From JBBIIC01 sp037446725 (GTDB lineage: Bacteria > Actinomycetota > Coriobacteriia > Anaerosomatales > SLCP01), in NCBI GenBank assembly GCA_037446725.1, contig JBBIIC010000017.1, positions 1-50,386 of the forward strand: a stretch of DNA of 50,386 nucleotides, given 5' to 3'. The notes under the pieces are model-generated. The model searched no databases and was not told where the DNA came from. It saw only the letters and a program-made list of their open reading frames with translations. Position numbers and translations under genes: made by a program. Positions within the stretch are counted from its first letter, which is position 1, and every line of letters begins with the position of its first letter. Below are positions 43,423 through 50,386 of the stretch, piece after piece.

Positions 43423-45723
43423 ATGGCAGAGTTCGACCGCAGCGCATTCATCGGCCGGTTCCAGGAGGAGGCGGCCGATCTCCTGCAGCGTCTGAACGAG
43501 GACGTCATCAGGCTCGAGAGTGAGCCCGAAGACGTGACCATCCTCGACCGCATGCTTCGCGACGCGCACACGCTCAAGGGCTCGTCACGCATGGTGGGGC
43601 TCGTCGAGATATCGGACGTGGCGCACCGGCTCGAAGATGTCATGGTCGCGGTTCGCGACGGCGCCGTCGCCTACGCGCCCGAGATGAGCGAGCACCTCTT
43701 CGAGGCGCTCGACGCCATCGTGCACCTCGTGGAGATCGCCGGCACCGAGCAACCGCCCGCGCTCGACCTCGATGCGCTGCAGGAGCGGCTCGCGTCCGTT
43801 GCCGAGTGCGGCTGCGAGGCGCGGGAGACAAGCCCGATGTGCGGGGACGATGCGGATGCCGATGAACGACCGCCCGCCGAGGCGGCCGGAGGCGCAGCCG
43901 CAGCGCTGTCTGTCGGCGATGCCGATCTCATGTCGAGCGGGGCCCCGGCCTGCGAGGAACAACTCGGGACGAAGGTGAAGCAGACGATCCGTGTCAACAC
44001 CGGGCAGCTCGACTCGCTGCTGAACCTCGTGAGCGAGGCGGTCATCGCACAGGTGAAGTACGAGCAGCGAGCGGCTGCTCTCCAGCACGCCGGTGTGGGT
44101 TCGGAGGCGATCTGGCGCGCCTGGATCGAGCTGCGCGACATCCTCGATACCGCTCCGGTGACCGACGCCGGCACCGGAGCGCTCAGGCGCGCCGAGGCGG
44201 TCGCTGCGTTCGAGCGCCTGCTTGGCGCGGAACGCTCGAAGCATCGCTCGCTTGCGGCCCAGCTCATCGAGGACCTCTCGCGCGGCAGCAGCGTGGTGAA
44301 CGAGTTGCAGGAGTGCGGCATGGCCTTGCGCATGCTCCCGGTGGGGACGGTCTTCGCCACGTTTCCGCGCGCGATGCGCGAGCTCGCCCGGTCATTCGGT
44401 AAGGACGTCGACCTCGTGCTCGAGGGTGGTGACACGGAACTGGACAAGAAGGTCCTCGAGGCCATCAACGACCCGCTCATCCACATCATGCGCAACGCCG
44501 TGGACCACGGGATCGAGCCCGCCGCCGAGCGGTTGGCGCTCGGCAAACCGCCGACCGGCACGATCCGGGTCTCGGCGCGCCCCGAGGGCGACCACATCAT
44601 CATCGAGGTGACCGACGACGGCGCCGGTATCGACTCAGACCGGGTGCGTGCGGCCGCAGTCCGACGCGGCTACGTCACGCAGGCCGAGGCAGATGCGATG
44701 TCCGACCGCGAGTCGCTGTTCCTCATCTTCGAGAAGGGCTTCTCCACCAACGCCATCATCACCGAGGTCTCGGGTCGTGGCGTGGGGATGGACGTAGTCC
44801 GCGAGTACATCGTCGAGATGCTCAAGGGCGACATGAACGTCTTCAGCACCAAGGGCAAGGGAACCACGTTCCGCCTCACCATCCCGCTCACGCTCGCCAT
44901 CATCCGCGCGCTGCTCGTCCGCGTGGGCGAGACCGTGTTCGCGCTGCCGACGACGGCCATCGAAGAGACGCTGCTTGCCGAGCCCGACGAGCTCATCCGC
45001 GTCGAGGGCCGCGAGGTGATCCGCCGGGGGCGGCGCACCTTCCCGCTCTCGACCGTCGCCGACATCCTCGGCATCAAGCCGGGCGTGCCCGATTCCCCGC
45101 GCACCCCCATCGTGACGGTCGGATTTGCGGGTCACCGGTTCGGGTTCGTCGTCGACGAGTTCGTGGGCGAGCAGCAGATCGTCATCAAGACGCTCGGCAG
45201 CCACCTGCGCAAAGTCGAGAACATTGCGGGCGTGACCGTGCTCGGCGCGGGGGAGATCGTCCCGATTCTCAACGTGCCCGACCTCATGCAAGCAGCCCGC
45301 CGGGGCGGCAGGCGCGCCGAGGCGGTCGGCGTGCACGCCGGTTCGGTGGACGGTCCGCGTACCGTTCTCATCTGCGAGGACTCCTTCACGACGCGCGAAC
45401 TCGAGCGCTCGATCTTCGAAGCCGCCGGTTATCGGGTCGAGGTGGCCGCGGACGGGGCCGACGGGCTCGCTCAGCTGCGGGGAGGTCTTGCGGTCGATGC
45501 GGTTGTCACCGACGTCCAGATGCCGGTCATGAGCGGCTTCGAGCTCACCCGCGCCATCAAGGAGGACCCCGACTTCAGCGACGTGCCGGTCGTCATCGTG
45601 ACCTCGCTCGAGCGCGATGAGGAGCGGGCCGAGGGCATCCGAGCCGGTGCTGACGGCTACATCACGAAGTCGGTCTTCAATCAGGACACCCTGCTCGACA
45701 CCGTCGAGCGGCTCATCAGGTAG
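43423..45723 (+). CDS. cheA: Chemotaxis histidine kinase CheA with C-terminal receiver
   Basis: 766 residues. HPt domain at the N-terminus with phosphorylated His49 (AHTLKGSSRMVGL), an acidic linker, the dimerisation helices, the ATPase domain with HIMRNAVDHGIEP (N-box) and DDGAGID plus GRGVGMDVV (G-boxes), a CheW-like domain (about 490-630), and a receiver domain with Asp697 (AVVTDVQMPV). Such CheA-receiver hybrids are typical of pilus, gliding and other alternative systems. GAGGGG precedes the ATG. Confidence 0.95.
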   Translation: MAEFDRSAFIGRFQEEAADLLQRLNEDVIRLESEPEDVTILDRMLRDAHTLKGSSRMVGLVEISDVAHRLEDVMVAVRDGAVAYAPEMSEHLFEALDAIVHLVEIAGTEQPPALDLDALQERLASVAECGCEARETSPMCGDDADADERPPAEAAGGAAAALSVGDADLMSSGAPACEEQLGTKVKQTIRVNTGQLDSLLNLVSEAVIAQVKYEQRAAALQHAGVGSEAIWRAWIELRDILDTAPVTDAGTGALRRAEAVAAFERLLGAERSKHRSLAAQLIEDLSRGSSVVNELQECGMALRMLPVGTVFATFPRAMRELARSFGKDVDLVLEGGDTELDKKVLEAINDPLIHIMRNAVDHGIEPAAERLALGKPPTGTIRVSARPEGDHIIIEVTDDGAGIDSDRVRAAAVRRGYVTQAEADAMSDRESLFLIFEKGFSTNAIITEVSGRGVGMDVVREYIVEMLKGDMNVFSTKGKGTTFRLTIPLTLAIIRALLVRVGETVFALPTTAIEETLLAEPDELIRVEGREVIRRGRRTFPLSTVADILGIKPGVPDSPRTPIVTVGFAGHRFGFVVDEFVGEQQIVIKTLGSHLRKVENIAGVTVLGAGEIVPILNVPDLMQAARRGGRRAEAVGVHAGSVDGPRTVLICEDSFTTRELERSIFEAAGYRVEVAADGADGLAQLRGGLAVDAVVTDVQMPVMSGFELTRAIKEDPDFSDVPVVIVTSLERDEERAEGIRAGADGYITKSVFNQDTLLDTVERLIR

Positions 45724-45735
45724 GGGGCAGGGCCG

Positions 45736-46797
45736 ATGGGGGACAGTGCCATCCGCGTGGTCGTGGCAGACGACTCGGCCGTCGCGCGCGAGATGCTCGT
45801 CCAGATCCTCGCGAGCGACCCGCGGATCGAGGTCGTCGGTACCGCGGCCGACGGCCAGGAGGCGATCGATCTCGTGACCGCGCTTCGTCCCGATCTCGTC
45901 ACGATGGACATCCACATGCCGAGGGTCGATGGGCTGCGGGCCATCGAACACATCATGGCGTTCTCGCCCGTGCCCGTGCTCGTCGTCTCGGCCTCGGTGC
46001 GCGGTGAAGGGGTCGGCCGCGCCTTCGACGCGCTCGACGCCGGGGCACTCGAGGTCATGAAGAAGCCCGAGCCACGTGACTGGGCGGATCTCTCGGCCAT
46101 CGCGGAGGACATCATCGCCCGGGTCAAACTGCTCTCGCGCGTACCGGTGGTCACGCACGTGCGCGGTATCCGGGCCACGCGTACCGGGCACGAGGCCGCG
46201 TGCTCCGCTGCGGACACCGGACGTCTCGTGCTGCCCGAAGTGGTCGCCATTGGATCGTCGACGGGCGGTCCCTCGGCACTGTTGAACGTGCTCGGCCGGC
46301 TGCCCGGCGAGTTCCCGCTGCCGGTACTCGTCGCGCAGCACATCGCGGAGGGCTTCATCCCTGGGCTCGTCGCGTGGCTCGACGCCGGGTGCAAGATCCG
46401 TGCGGTCGTCGCCGAGGACGGCATGCCGGTGTTGCCGTCTGTCGCGTACTTCTCGCCGACCGGGGTGAACCTCACTTTCGACGGCCGGAGGCTTCATCTC
46501 CGGGAGCCCGGCAGTGGCCAGATCCACGTGCCTTCAGCGGACGCCCTTTTCGACTCCGTCGCCAGCACGTGCGGAAGCGGTGGCATCGGCGTCATCCTCA
46601 CCGGCATGGGAGCCGACGGGGCGCGTGGGCTCAAGGCGATGTCAGACGCGGGCTGCGCGACGATCGTCCAGGACGAGGCGACCTCAACGGTGTTCGGGAT
46701 GCCGAAGGCGGCGATCGATGTCGGGGCCGCCGGATGCGTGCTTCCGGTGCACGAGATCGCTGCCGAGCTCGAACGCGCGGTGCGGGTCGTGCTCTGA
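45736..46797 (+). CDS. cheB: Chemotaxis methylesterase CheB
   Basis: Removes methyl groups from receptors, and may deamidate them. Receiver domain with Asp58 (DLVTMDIHMPRVDG), a linker, then the methylesterase domain with the triad Ser-containing GSSTGGPS (173-180), His202 (AQHI) and Asp294 (GMGADGARG). 353 residues is normal. ATG 45736 lies 12 nt after cheA. Last gene of the chemosensory operon. Confidence 0.95.
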   Translation: MGDSAIRVVVADDSAVAREMLVQILASDPRIEVVGTAADGQEAIDLVTALRPDLVTMDIHMPRVDGLRAIEHIMAFSPVPVLVVSASVRGEGVGRAFDALDAGALEVMKKPEPRDWADLSAIAEDIIARVKLLSRVPVVTHVRGIRATRTGHEAACSAADTGRLVLPEVVAIGSSTGGPSALLNVLGRLPGEFPLPVLVAQHIAEGFIPGLVAWLDAGCKIRAVVAEDGMPVLPSVAYFSPTGVNLTFDGRRLHLREPGSGQIHVPSADALFDSVASTCGSGGIGVILTGMGADGARGLKAMSDAGCATIVQDEATSTVFGMPKAAIDVGAAGCVLPVHEIAAELERAVRVVL

Positions 46798-46846
46798 GTC
46801 GGCCCGTGTTCGCCGTCCGGTCCGCGCCTGCGCCCTCGCCGAACGC

Positions 46847-46852
46847 TATACT
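46847..46852 (+). promoter_or_regulatory. -10 element of murI (possible leaderless transcript)
   Basis: TATACT ends 7 nt before the murI ATG at 46860, so transcription would begin at or one base before the start codon. No Shine-Dalgarno is seen and no good -35. Confidence 0.45.
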
Positions 46853-46859
46853 CGCACCT

Positions 46860-47789
46860 ATGGAACACCTGCCTATCGGCGTCTTCGACTCGGGGCTCGG
46901 AGGACTGACGGTCGCTCGCGAGATCGCCCGGGCCCTGCCAGACGAACGCATCGTCTACCTCGGTGACACTGCGCGGTGCCCGTACGGGCCGCGCGACCTT
47001 TCCGAGGTGCGCCGCTTCGTGCTCGAGATTGGCACCTGGCTCGAGCAGGTGCCGGTCAAACTGATGGTCATCGCGTGCAACACGGCGACCGCGGCGGGAC
47101 TCGCGCTTGCGCAGGAGACCTTCGACGTGCCCGTGATCGGCGTGGTCGAGCCGGGGGCGCGCGCCGCGGTCCGCTCGACCGTTAACCGCAGCGTGGGCGT
47201 CATCGGAACGGTGGGCACCATCGAGTCCGGCGCGTACAGTCGTGCGGTGCGCGCGCTCGACGCGGGCGTGACCGTGTTCTCGGTGGCGACTCCGAAGTTC
47301 GTCGACGTCGTCGAGGCCGGCCTGCGCATGGGTCCTGGTGCGTTCGAGGAGTGGGTGGCCGAGTCTGCCGACGTCTTCATCCGCCCGTCCTTCTACGAGC
47401 TGGCGCGCGGCTACCTCGAACCGCTCAAGCGTTCGGGCATCGACACGCTCGTGCTCGGCTGCACTCATTTCCCGCTGCTCCGTGCCGCGATTCAGCAGGT
47501 GGTCGGCCCGAAGGTGCGCCTCATCTCGTCAGCCGAGGAGACCGCGCGCGAGGTCGCCGAGACGCTGGAGTCGCGGGGGCACCTGGCTCAGGAGCGCGGC
47601 GAGGGCGAGCCGGACCGCTACGTCACGACCGGCGATCCGGCGGATTTCGCCCGTCTCGGCTCGCGCGTGCTGCGCCGGTCCATCGCGACGGCCGAGTTCG
47701 TCGGCGTGCCCGAACTCGAAGCGATGTCCTCACGCGAGCGCCTCGCGCTCCTGGACGACGAACGGACGGAGGACGCGGGATGCGGCTGA
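46860..47789 (+). CDS. murI: Glutamate racemase
   Basis: Makes D-glutamate for peptidoglycan. The start MEHLPIGVFDSGLGGLTVAREI and YLGDTARCPYG are standard, and the two catalytic cysteines are Cys73 (ACNTATAAGL) and Cys201 (LGCTHFPLL). Its 309 residues are slightly long because of a C-terminal tail (from about 285). The ATG at 46860 is the only start that fits; it has no binding site but has a -10 element just upstream. The stop overlaps the next gene by 10 nt. Confidence 0.95.
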   Translation: MEHLPIGVFDSGLGGLTVAREIARALPDERIVYLGDTARCPYGPRDLSEVRRFVLEIGTWLEQVPVKLMVIACNTATAAGLALAQETFDVPVIGVVEPGARAAVRSTVNRSVGVIGTVGTIESGAYSRAVRALDAGVTVFSVATPKFVDVVEAGLRMGPGAFEEWVAESADVFIRPSFYELARGYLEPLKRSGIDTLVLGCTHFPLLRAAIQQVVGPKVRLISSAEETAREVAETLESRGHLAQERGEGEPDRYVTTGDPADFARLGSRVLRRSIATAEFVGVPELEAMSSRERLALLDDERTEDAGCG

Positions 47790-48568
47790 CGGTGCTCGGC
47801 TCTGCGGCATCATACGCGGGGCCCGGACAGGCGTGCGCGGGGCACCTGGTCCAGACTGAGACGACGCGCATCCTGCTGGACTGCGGCAACGGTGTGCTCG
47901 CGAACCTGGCGCGGGTGGCCGATCCCACCACGCTCGACGCGGTCTTCATCACTCACGGTCATCCCGACCACTTCCTTGACCTCTACGCGCTGCAGGCCTT
48001 GTTGCGCTACGCGCCCGAGGGCCCGGTTGGGCCGCTTCCGTTGTGCCTGCCGCACGGCCTGTTCGAGGACATGACCTGCTTCCTCTCCGACCGCGGCAAC
48101 TCCGAACTGAAGGCGGCGTTCACCGTCCACGACATGATCGAAGGCGAGTCGGTCGCCGTGGGTGACCTCATCGTGACCCCGAGACGGGTCGAACACACCG
48201 ACGACACATTCGCGCTCGTGGTGAGCGATGGCTCAGCGACACTCTGCTACACATCCGACACGGCGCCGGGCGACGCGGTCCTCGCTGCTGCGGCCGGGTG
48301 CGACTTGTTGCTGGCCGAGGCCACGCTGCCCGAGCAGTATCGGGGCCGCGCGCCCCACATGACCGCCGCCGAGGCGGGCGAGCTTGCACGCGCAGCGAGG
48401 GCCCGCGAGCTCGTGCTGACGCACGTGTGGCCCACGAACGACCGCGAGGCCATGGGCGTCGAGGCGCGCGCGGCGTTCGGCGGGTCCGTCACGGTGGCTC
48501 GCGAGTTCGACACCTTCGAGGTCGAGGCGGCCGCGGTCGCCGCCGACGAGAGAGAGGCCGGTTCATGA
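47780..48568 (+). CDS. Metallo-beta-lactamase-fold hydrolase
   Basis: 262 residues of the RNase Z/PhnP-like branch. Motifs: MRLTVLGSAAS, the metal-binding ITHGHPDHFLDL, a central RRVEHTDDTFALVV His, SDTAPGD and the C-terminal LTHVWP. It lacks the extra domain of true RNase Z, and the substrate is unknown. Start ATG 47780 overlaps murI by 10 nt and its stop overlaps rph by 4 nt. The murI-MBL-rph-rdgB order recurs in actinobacteria. Confidence 0.88.
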   Translation: MRLTVLGSAASYAGPGQACAGHLVQTETTRILLDCGNGVLANLARVADPTTLDAVFITHGHPDHFLDLYALQALLRYAPEGPVGPLPLCLPHGLFEDMTCFLSDRGNSELKAAFTVHDMIEGESVAVGDLIVTPRRVEHTDDTFALVVSDGSATLCYTSDTAPGDAVLAAAAGCDLLLAEATLPEQYRGRAPHMTAAEAGELARAARARELVLTHVWPTNDREAMGVEARAAFGGSVTVAREFDTFEVEAAAVAADEREAGS

Positions 48569-49311
48569 ACCGCTCCGAGGGACGAGCTCACGACGCTCTG
48601 CGGCCCGTACGGGTCACACGCCGCTACCTCAAGCACGCACACGGCAGCTGTCTGTTCGAGCTCGGGGACACGAAAGTGCTCTGCGCCGCGAGCGTGACCG
48701 AGGGCGTCGCGGCGTGGCGACGGGGGAGCGGCAAAGGCTGGTTGACCGCCGAGTACGCGCTTCTGCCCGCGTCCACGCACATCCGCACGCGTCGCGAGTC
48801 GACCGGCGGCGGCCTGAAGGGCCGCACGCACGAGATCCAGCGGCTCATCGGACGTTCGCTGCGCACGGTCGTCGACATGGGTGCCATGGGCGGAGAGGTG
48901 ACGATGTCGGTCGACTGTGACGTCATCCAGGCCGACGGCGGTACGCGCACCGCCGCCGTGACCGGCGCCTACCTGGCCGTCTACGACGCGTTTTCGATCT
49001 GGCGTGACGTCGGCAAGATCGCCGAGCTCCCGCTCATCGACGTGGTGGCGGCGACCTCGGTCGGCATGGTCGACGGCGTGTGCGTCCTCGACCTCGATTA
49101 CGCCGAAGACTCCATCGCTGAGATCGACATGAACGTGGTGATGGACGGGCAGGGCCGCTTCATCGAGGTGCAAGGCACCGGCGAGCGCACCCCGTTCGAC
49201 CGTGCGCGCCTCGATGAGATGCTCGACCTGGCAACCGGGGGCATCGAGCGGTTGATCGGCTTCCAGCGTGAGTTCACGGCGGGTGAGGCCGATGTCGCCG
49301 AGCTCGCCTGA
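48565..49311 (+). CDS. rph: Ribonuclease PH
   Basis: Phosphorolytic 3'-5' exonuclease that trims tRNA 3' ends. Diagnostic segments: LRPVRVTRRYLKHAHGSCLFELGDTKVLCAASV, GWLTAEYALLPASTHIRTRRE, RLIGRSLRTVVDM, and the acidic DLDYAEDSIAEIDMNVVM. ATG 48565 follows GAGAGAGG. 248 residues, normal. It overlaps the next gene (start 49292) by 20 nt. Confidence 0.96.
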   Translation: MNRSEGRAHDALRPVRVTRRYLKHAHGSCLFELGDTKVLCAASVTEGVAAWRRGSGKGWLTAEYALLPASTHIRTRRESTGGGLKGRTHEIQRLIGRSLRTVVDMGAMGGEVTMSVDCDVIQADGGTRTAAVTGAYLAVYDAFSIWRDVGKIAELPLIDVVAATSVGMVDGVCVLDLDYAEDSIAEIDMNVVMDGQGRFIEVQGTGERTPFDRARLDEMLDLATGGIERLIGFQREFTAGEADVAELA

Positions 49312-49966
49312 GGTACCCCGCTCCGTCGATCTCGCTGCCGGTGCAGCGATGCCGCCCGGGACCCGCGTGGTCGTTGCCACCGGCAACCGCCACAAGGTCG
49401 AGGAGATCCGCGAGGCGCTGGCCTTCACAGGCTGGGAGTTCGTGGCCGTGGTCGAACTCGGCGAGTGGCCGGAACCGGAGGAGTACGGCGAGACCTTCGA
49501 GGAGAACGCCCGCATCAAGGCTCTCGCCGCGCGCGAACTGTACAGGTTGCCCGCGCTTGCAGACGACTCCGGTCTGGAGGTCGATGCGCTCGACGGCGAG
49601 CCCGGGGTGCACTCCCGGTACTACGCGGGTCCGTGCGCGACGGATGCCGAGAACAACGCGCGCCTGCTGCTCGCGCTCGGCGACACGCCTCGCGTCCGGC
49701 GGGAGGCGCGCTTCCGCAGCGTCATCGTGCTTGTGCGCGCCGACGGGACCGAGGTCGTGGCAGAGGGCTCCTGCGAGGGGCACATCGGCACCGAGCCACG
49801 CGGCGAGCACGGATTCGGCTACGATCCGCTCTTCTGGCCCAGTGCCTCGCCGGGGCGCACGATGGCCGAGCTTCCAATGGCCGAGAAGAACGCAATCAGC
49901 CACCGGGGTGCGGCGCTGCGAGCGATGCACGACCTGCTTGAGGCGAACGGGGCCGAATCGCCATAG
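49292..49966 (+). CDS. rdgB: XTP/dITP pyrophosphatase (HAM1/RdgB)
   Basis: Hydrolyses non-canonical purine nucleotides (XTP, dITP). Motifs: VVVATGNRHKVEEIREAL, ETFEENARIKALAA, LADDSGLEVDALDGEPGVHSRYYAG, HGFGYDPLFWP and KNAISHRGAALRAM. ATG 49292 has GGTGAGG upstream; starts at 49268 (GTG) and 49349 (ATG) are in frame, the latter giving a product closer to the usual length. It ends the murI cluster. Confidence 0.94.
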   Translation: MSPSSPEVPRSVDLAAGAAMPPGTRVVVATGNRHKVEEIREALAFTGWEFVAVVELGEWPEPEEYGETFEENARIKALAARELYRLPALADDSGLEVDALDGEPGVHSRYYAGPCATDAENNARLLLALGDTPRVRREARFRSVIVLVRADGTEVVAEGSCEGHIGTEPRGEHGFGYDPLFWPSASPGRTMAELPMAEKNAISHRGAALRAMHDLLEANGAESP

Positions 49967-50026
49967 CGCTGGCAGCGGTCCGACGCAGCTGTGCCAGGCG
50001 CCGGCGGCTGCACGGGCGAACCTGGT

Positions 50027-50055
50027 TTGCCCCGCAGCCAGGCAGAACCTATACT
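50027..50055 (+). promoter_or_regulatory. Promoter of the tRNA array
   Basis: TTGCCC (50027-50032), a 17-nt spacer, TATACT (50050-50055). It is about 60 nt upstream of tRNA-Pro. Confidence 0.6.
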
Positions 50056-50116
50056 GGCCTTTGCCCTCAGGCAGGCGGCCCGCGAGGGAGTCCGCCGACA
50101 GGAGGGCGCACGAGGT

Positions 50117-50193
50117 CGGGCCGTAGCGCAGCTTGGTAGCGCATCTGCTTTGGGAGCAGAGGGTCGTCGGTTCGAATCCGGCCGGCCCGACCA
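50117..50193 (+). tRNA. tRNA-Pro (TGG)
   Basis: 77 nt with all arms: acceptor CGGGCCG/CGGCCCG, D-stem GCGC/GCGC, anticodon arm TCTGC-TTTGGGA-GCAGA (anticodon TGG), T-arm GTCGG-TTCGAAT-CCGGC, and an encoded CCA. Confidence 0.96.
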
Positions 50194-50198
50194 GAACT

Positions 50199-50274
<76 letters not shown>

Positions 50275-50304
50275 TTGACAACCCCGCGCGACGGGGGGTA
50301 CCGT
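50275..50304 (+). promoter_or_regulatory. Possible promoter of tRNA-Arg
   Basis: A perfect TTGACA (50275-50280) directly after the tRNA-Gly CCA, an 18-nt spacer and TACCGT (50299-50304). The spacer contains CCCCG/CGGGG, a small hairpin. It suggests separate expression of the next tRNA. Confidence 0.4.
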
Positions 50305-50337
50305 ACTGCTTCGGCACTCCCCGGTCGCGTGCGATAC

Positions 50338-50386
50338 GCGCCCGTAGCTCAGCTGGATAGAGCGGGAGACTTCTAATCTCTAGGTC
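50338..50386 (+). tRNA. tRNA-Arg (TCT), truncated by window end
   Basis: The first 49 nt of a tRNA: acceptor strand GCGCCCG, D-arm GCTC...GAGC, anticodon arm GGAGA-CTTCTAA-TCTCT (anticodon TCT), then the variable loop. The T-arm and 3' end lie outside the window. Confidence 0.9.

Noticed and set aside
41990..43447. 485-residue antisense frame over the chemoreceptor
   Set aside because: Shadow of the receptor gene; low-complexity Arg/Leu/Asp-rich product.
44635..46527. 630-residue antisense frame over cheA and cheB
   Set aside because: Crosses two certain genes and their junction; His/Asp/Arg-rich shadow protein.

Overview
The window is GC-rich, densely coded bacterial DNA with many GTG starts and 1-4 nt gene overlaps. 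The gene families point to a high-GC Gram-positive of the actinobacterial type, perhaps a deep or anaerobic lineage such as Coriobacteriia. This is inference: the clues are the BTAD/SARP regulator, the two-gene SUF system, the split transketolase and the SdrD-like secreted protein. No 16S or other decisive marker is present.

Layout. 91-4065: a polar amino-acid ABC importer (two lipoprotein binding proteins, a permease with an unusual N-terminal extracytoplasmic domain, an ATPase). 4157-4708: the long ribosome hibernation factor, ended by a strong terminator. 4817-12272: an accessory-looking block with its own promoter. It holds an internally duplicated protein of unknown function, a structured leader, a 25-residue membrane peptide, a membrane HD-GYP protein, a membrane paralogue with a ruined HD site, a DUF5317 membrane protein and a 1102-residue ATPase/BTAD regulator. 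Two perfect hairpins bury the ribosome binding sites of the peptide and the HD-GYP gene. I regard this block as the best candidate for an undescribed (peptide or c-di-GMP) signalling system. 12273-12728 is a non-coding gap with a terminator and a possible small RNA.

12729-25590 is housekeeping: secA, prfB (with an SPT instead of SPF anticodon-like tripeptide), a PHP phosphoesterase, a YitT-type membrane protein, split transketolase, ftsE, ftsX, a C-terminal processing protease, a small acidic protein on the minus strand, and rnr. 25602-30327: a PdaA-like lipoprotein deacetylase, a two-gene SUF system (minus strand), an M42 aminopeptidase and smpB. A secreted SdrD-like protein (minus strand) separates smpB from its partner tmRNA at 32766-33118.

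33243-36366: a GGDEF protein with an eroded EAL domain, a small membrane transport protein and a UROD-fold protein. 36461-46797: a complete chemosensory operon behind a good promoter (DUF4388 protein, CheR-TPR, CheY, a PilB/GspE-like protein with broken Walker motifs, two CheW, a receptor almost without an extracellular part, a CheA-receiver hybrid, CheB). Its composition suggests control of type IV pili or another non-flagellar output rather than classical swimming. 46860-49966: murI, an MBL-fold hydrolase, rph and the XTP/dITP pyrophosphatase gene. The window ends in a tRNA array (Pro, Gly, truncated Arg).

No CRISPR array, insertion sequence, integrase or phage gene was seen.
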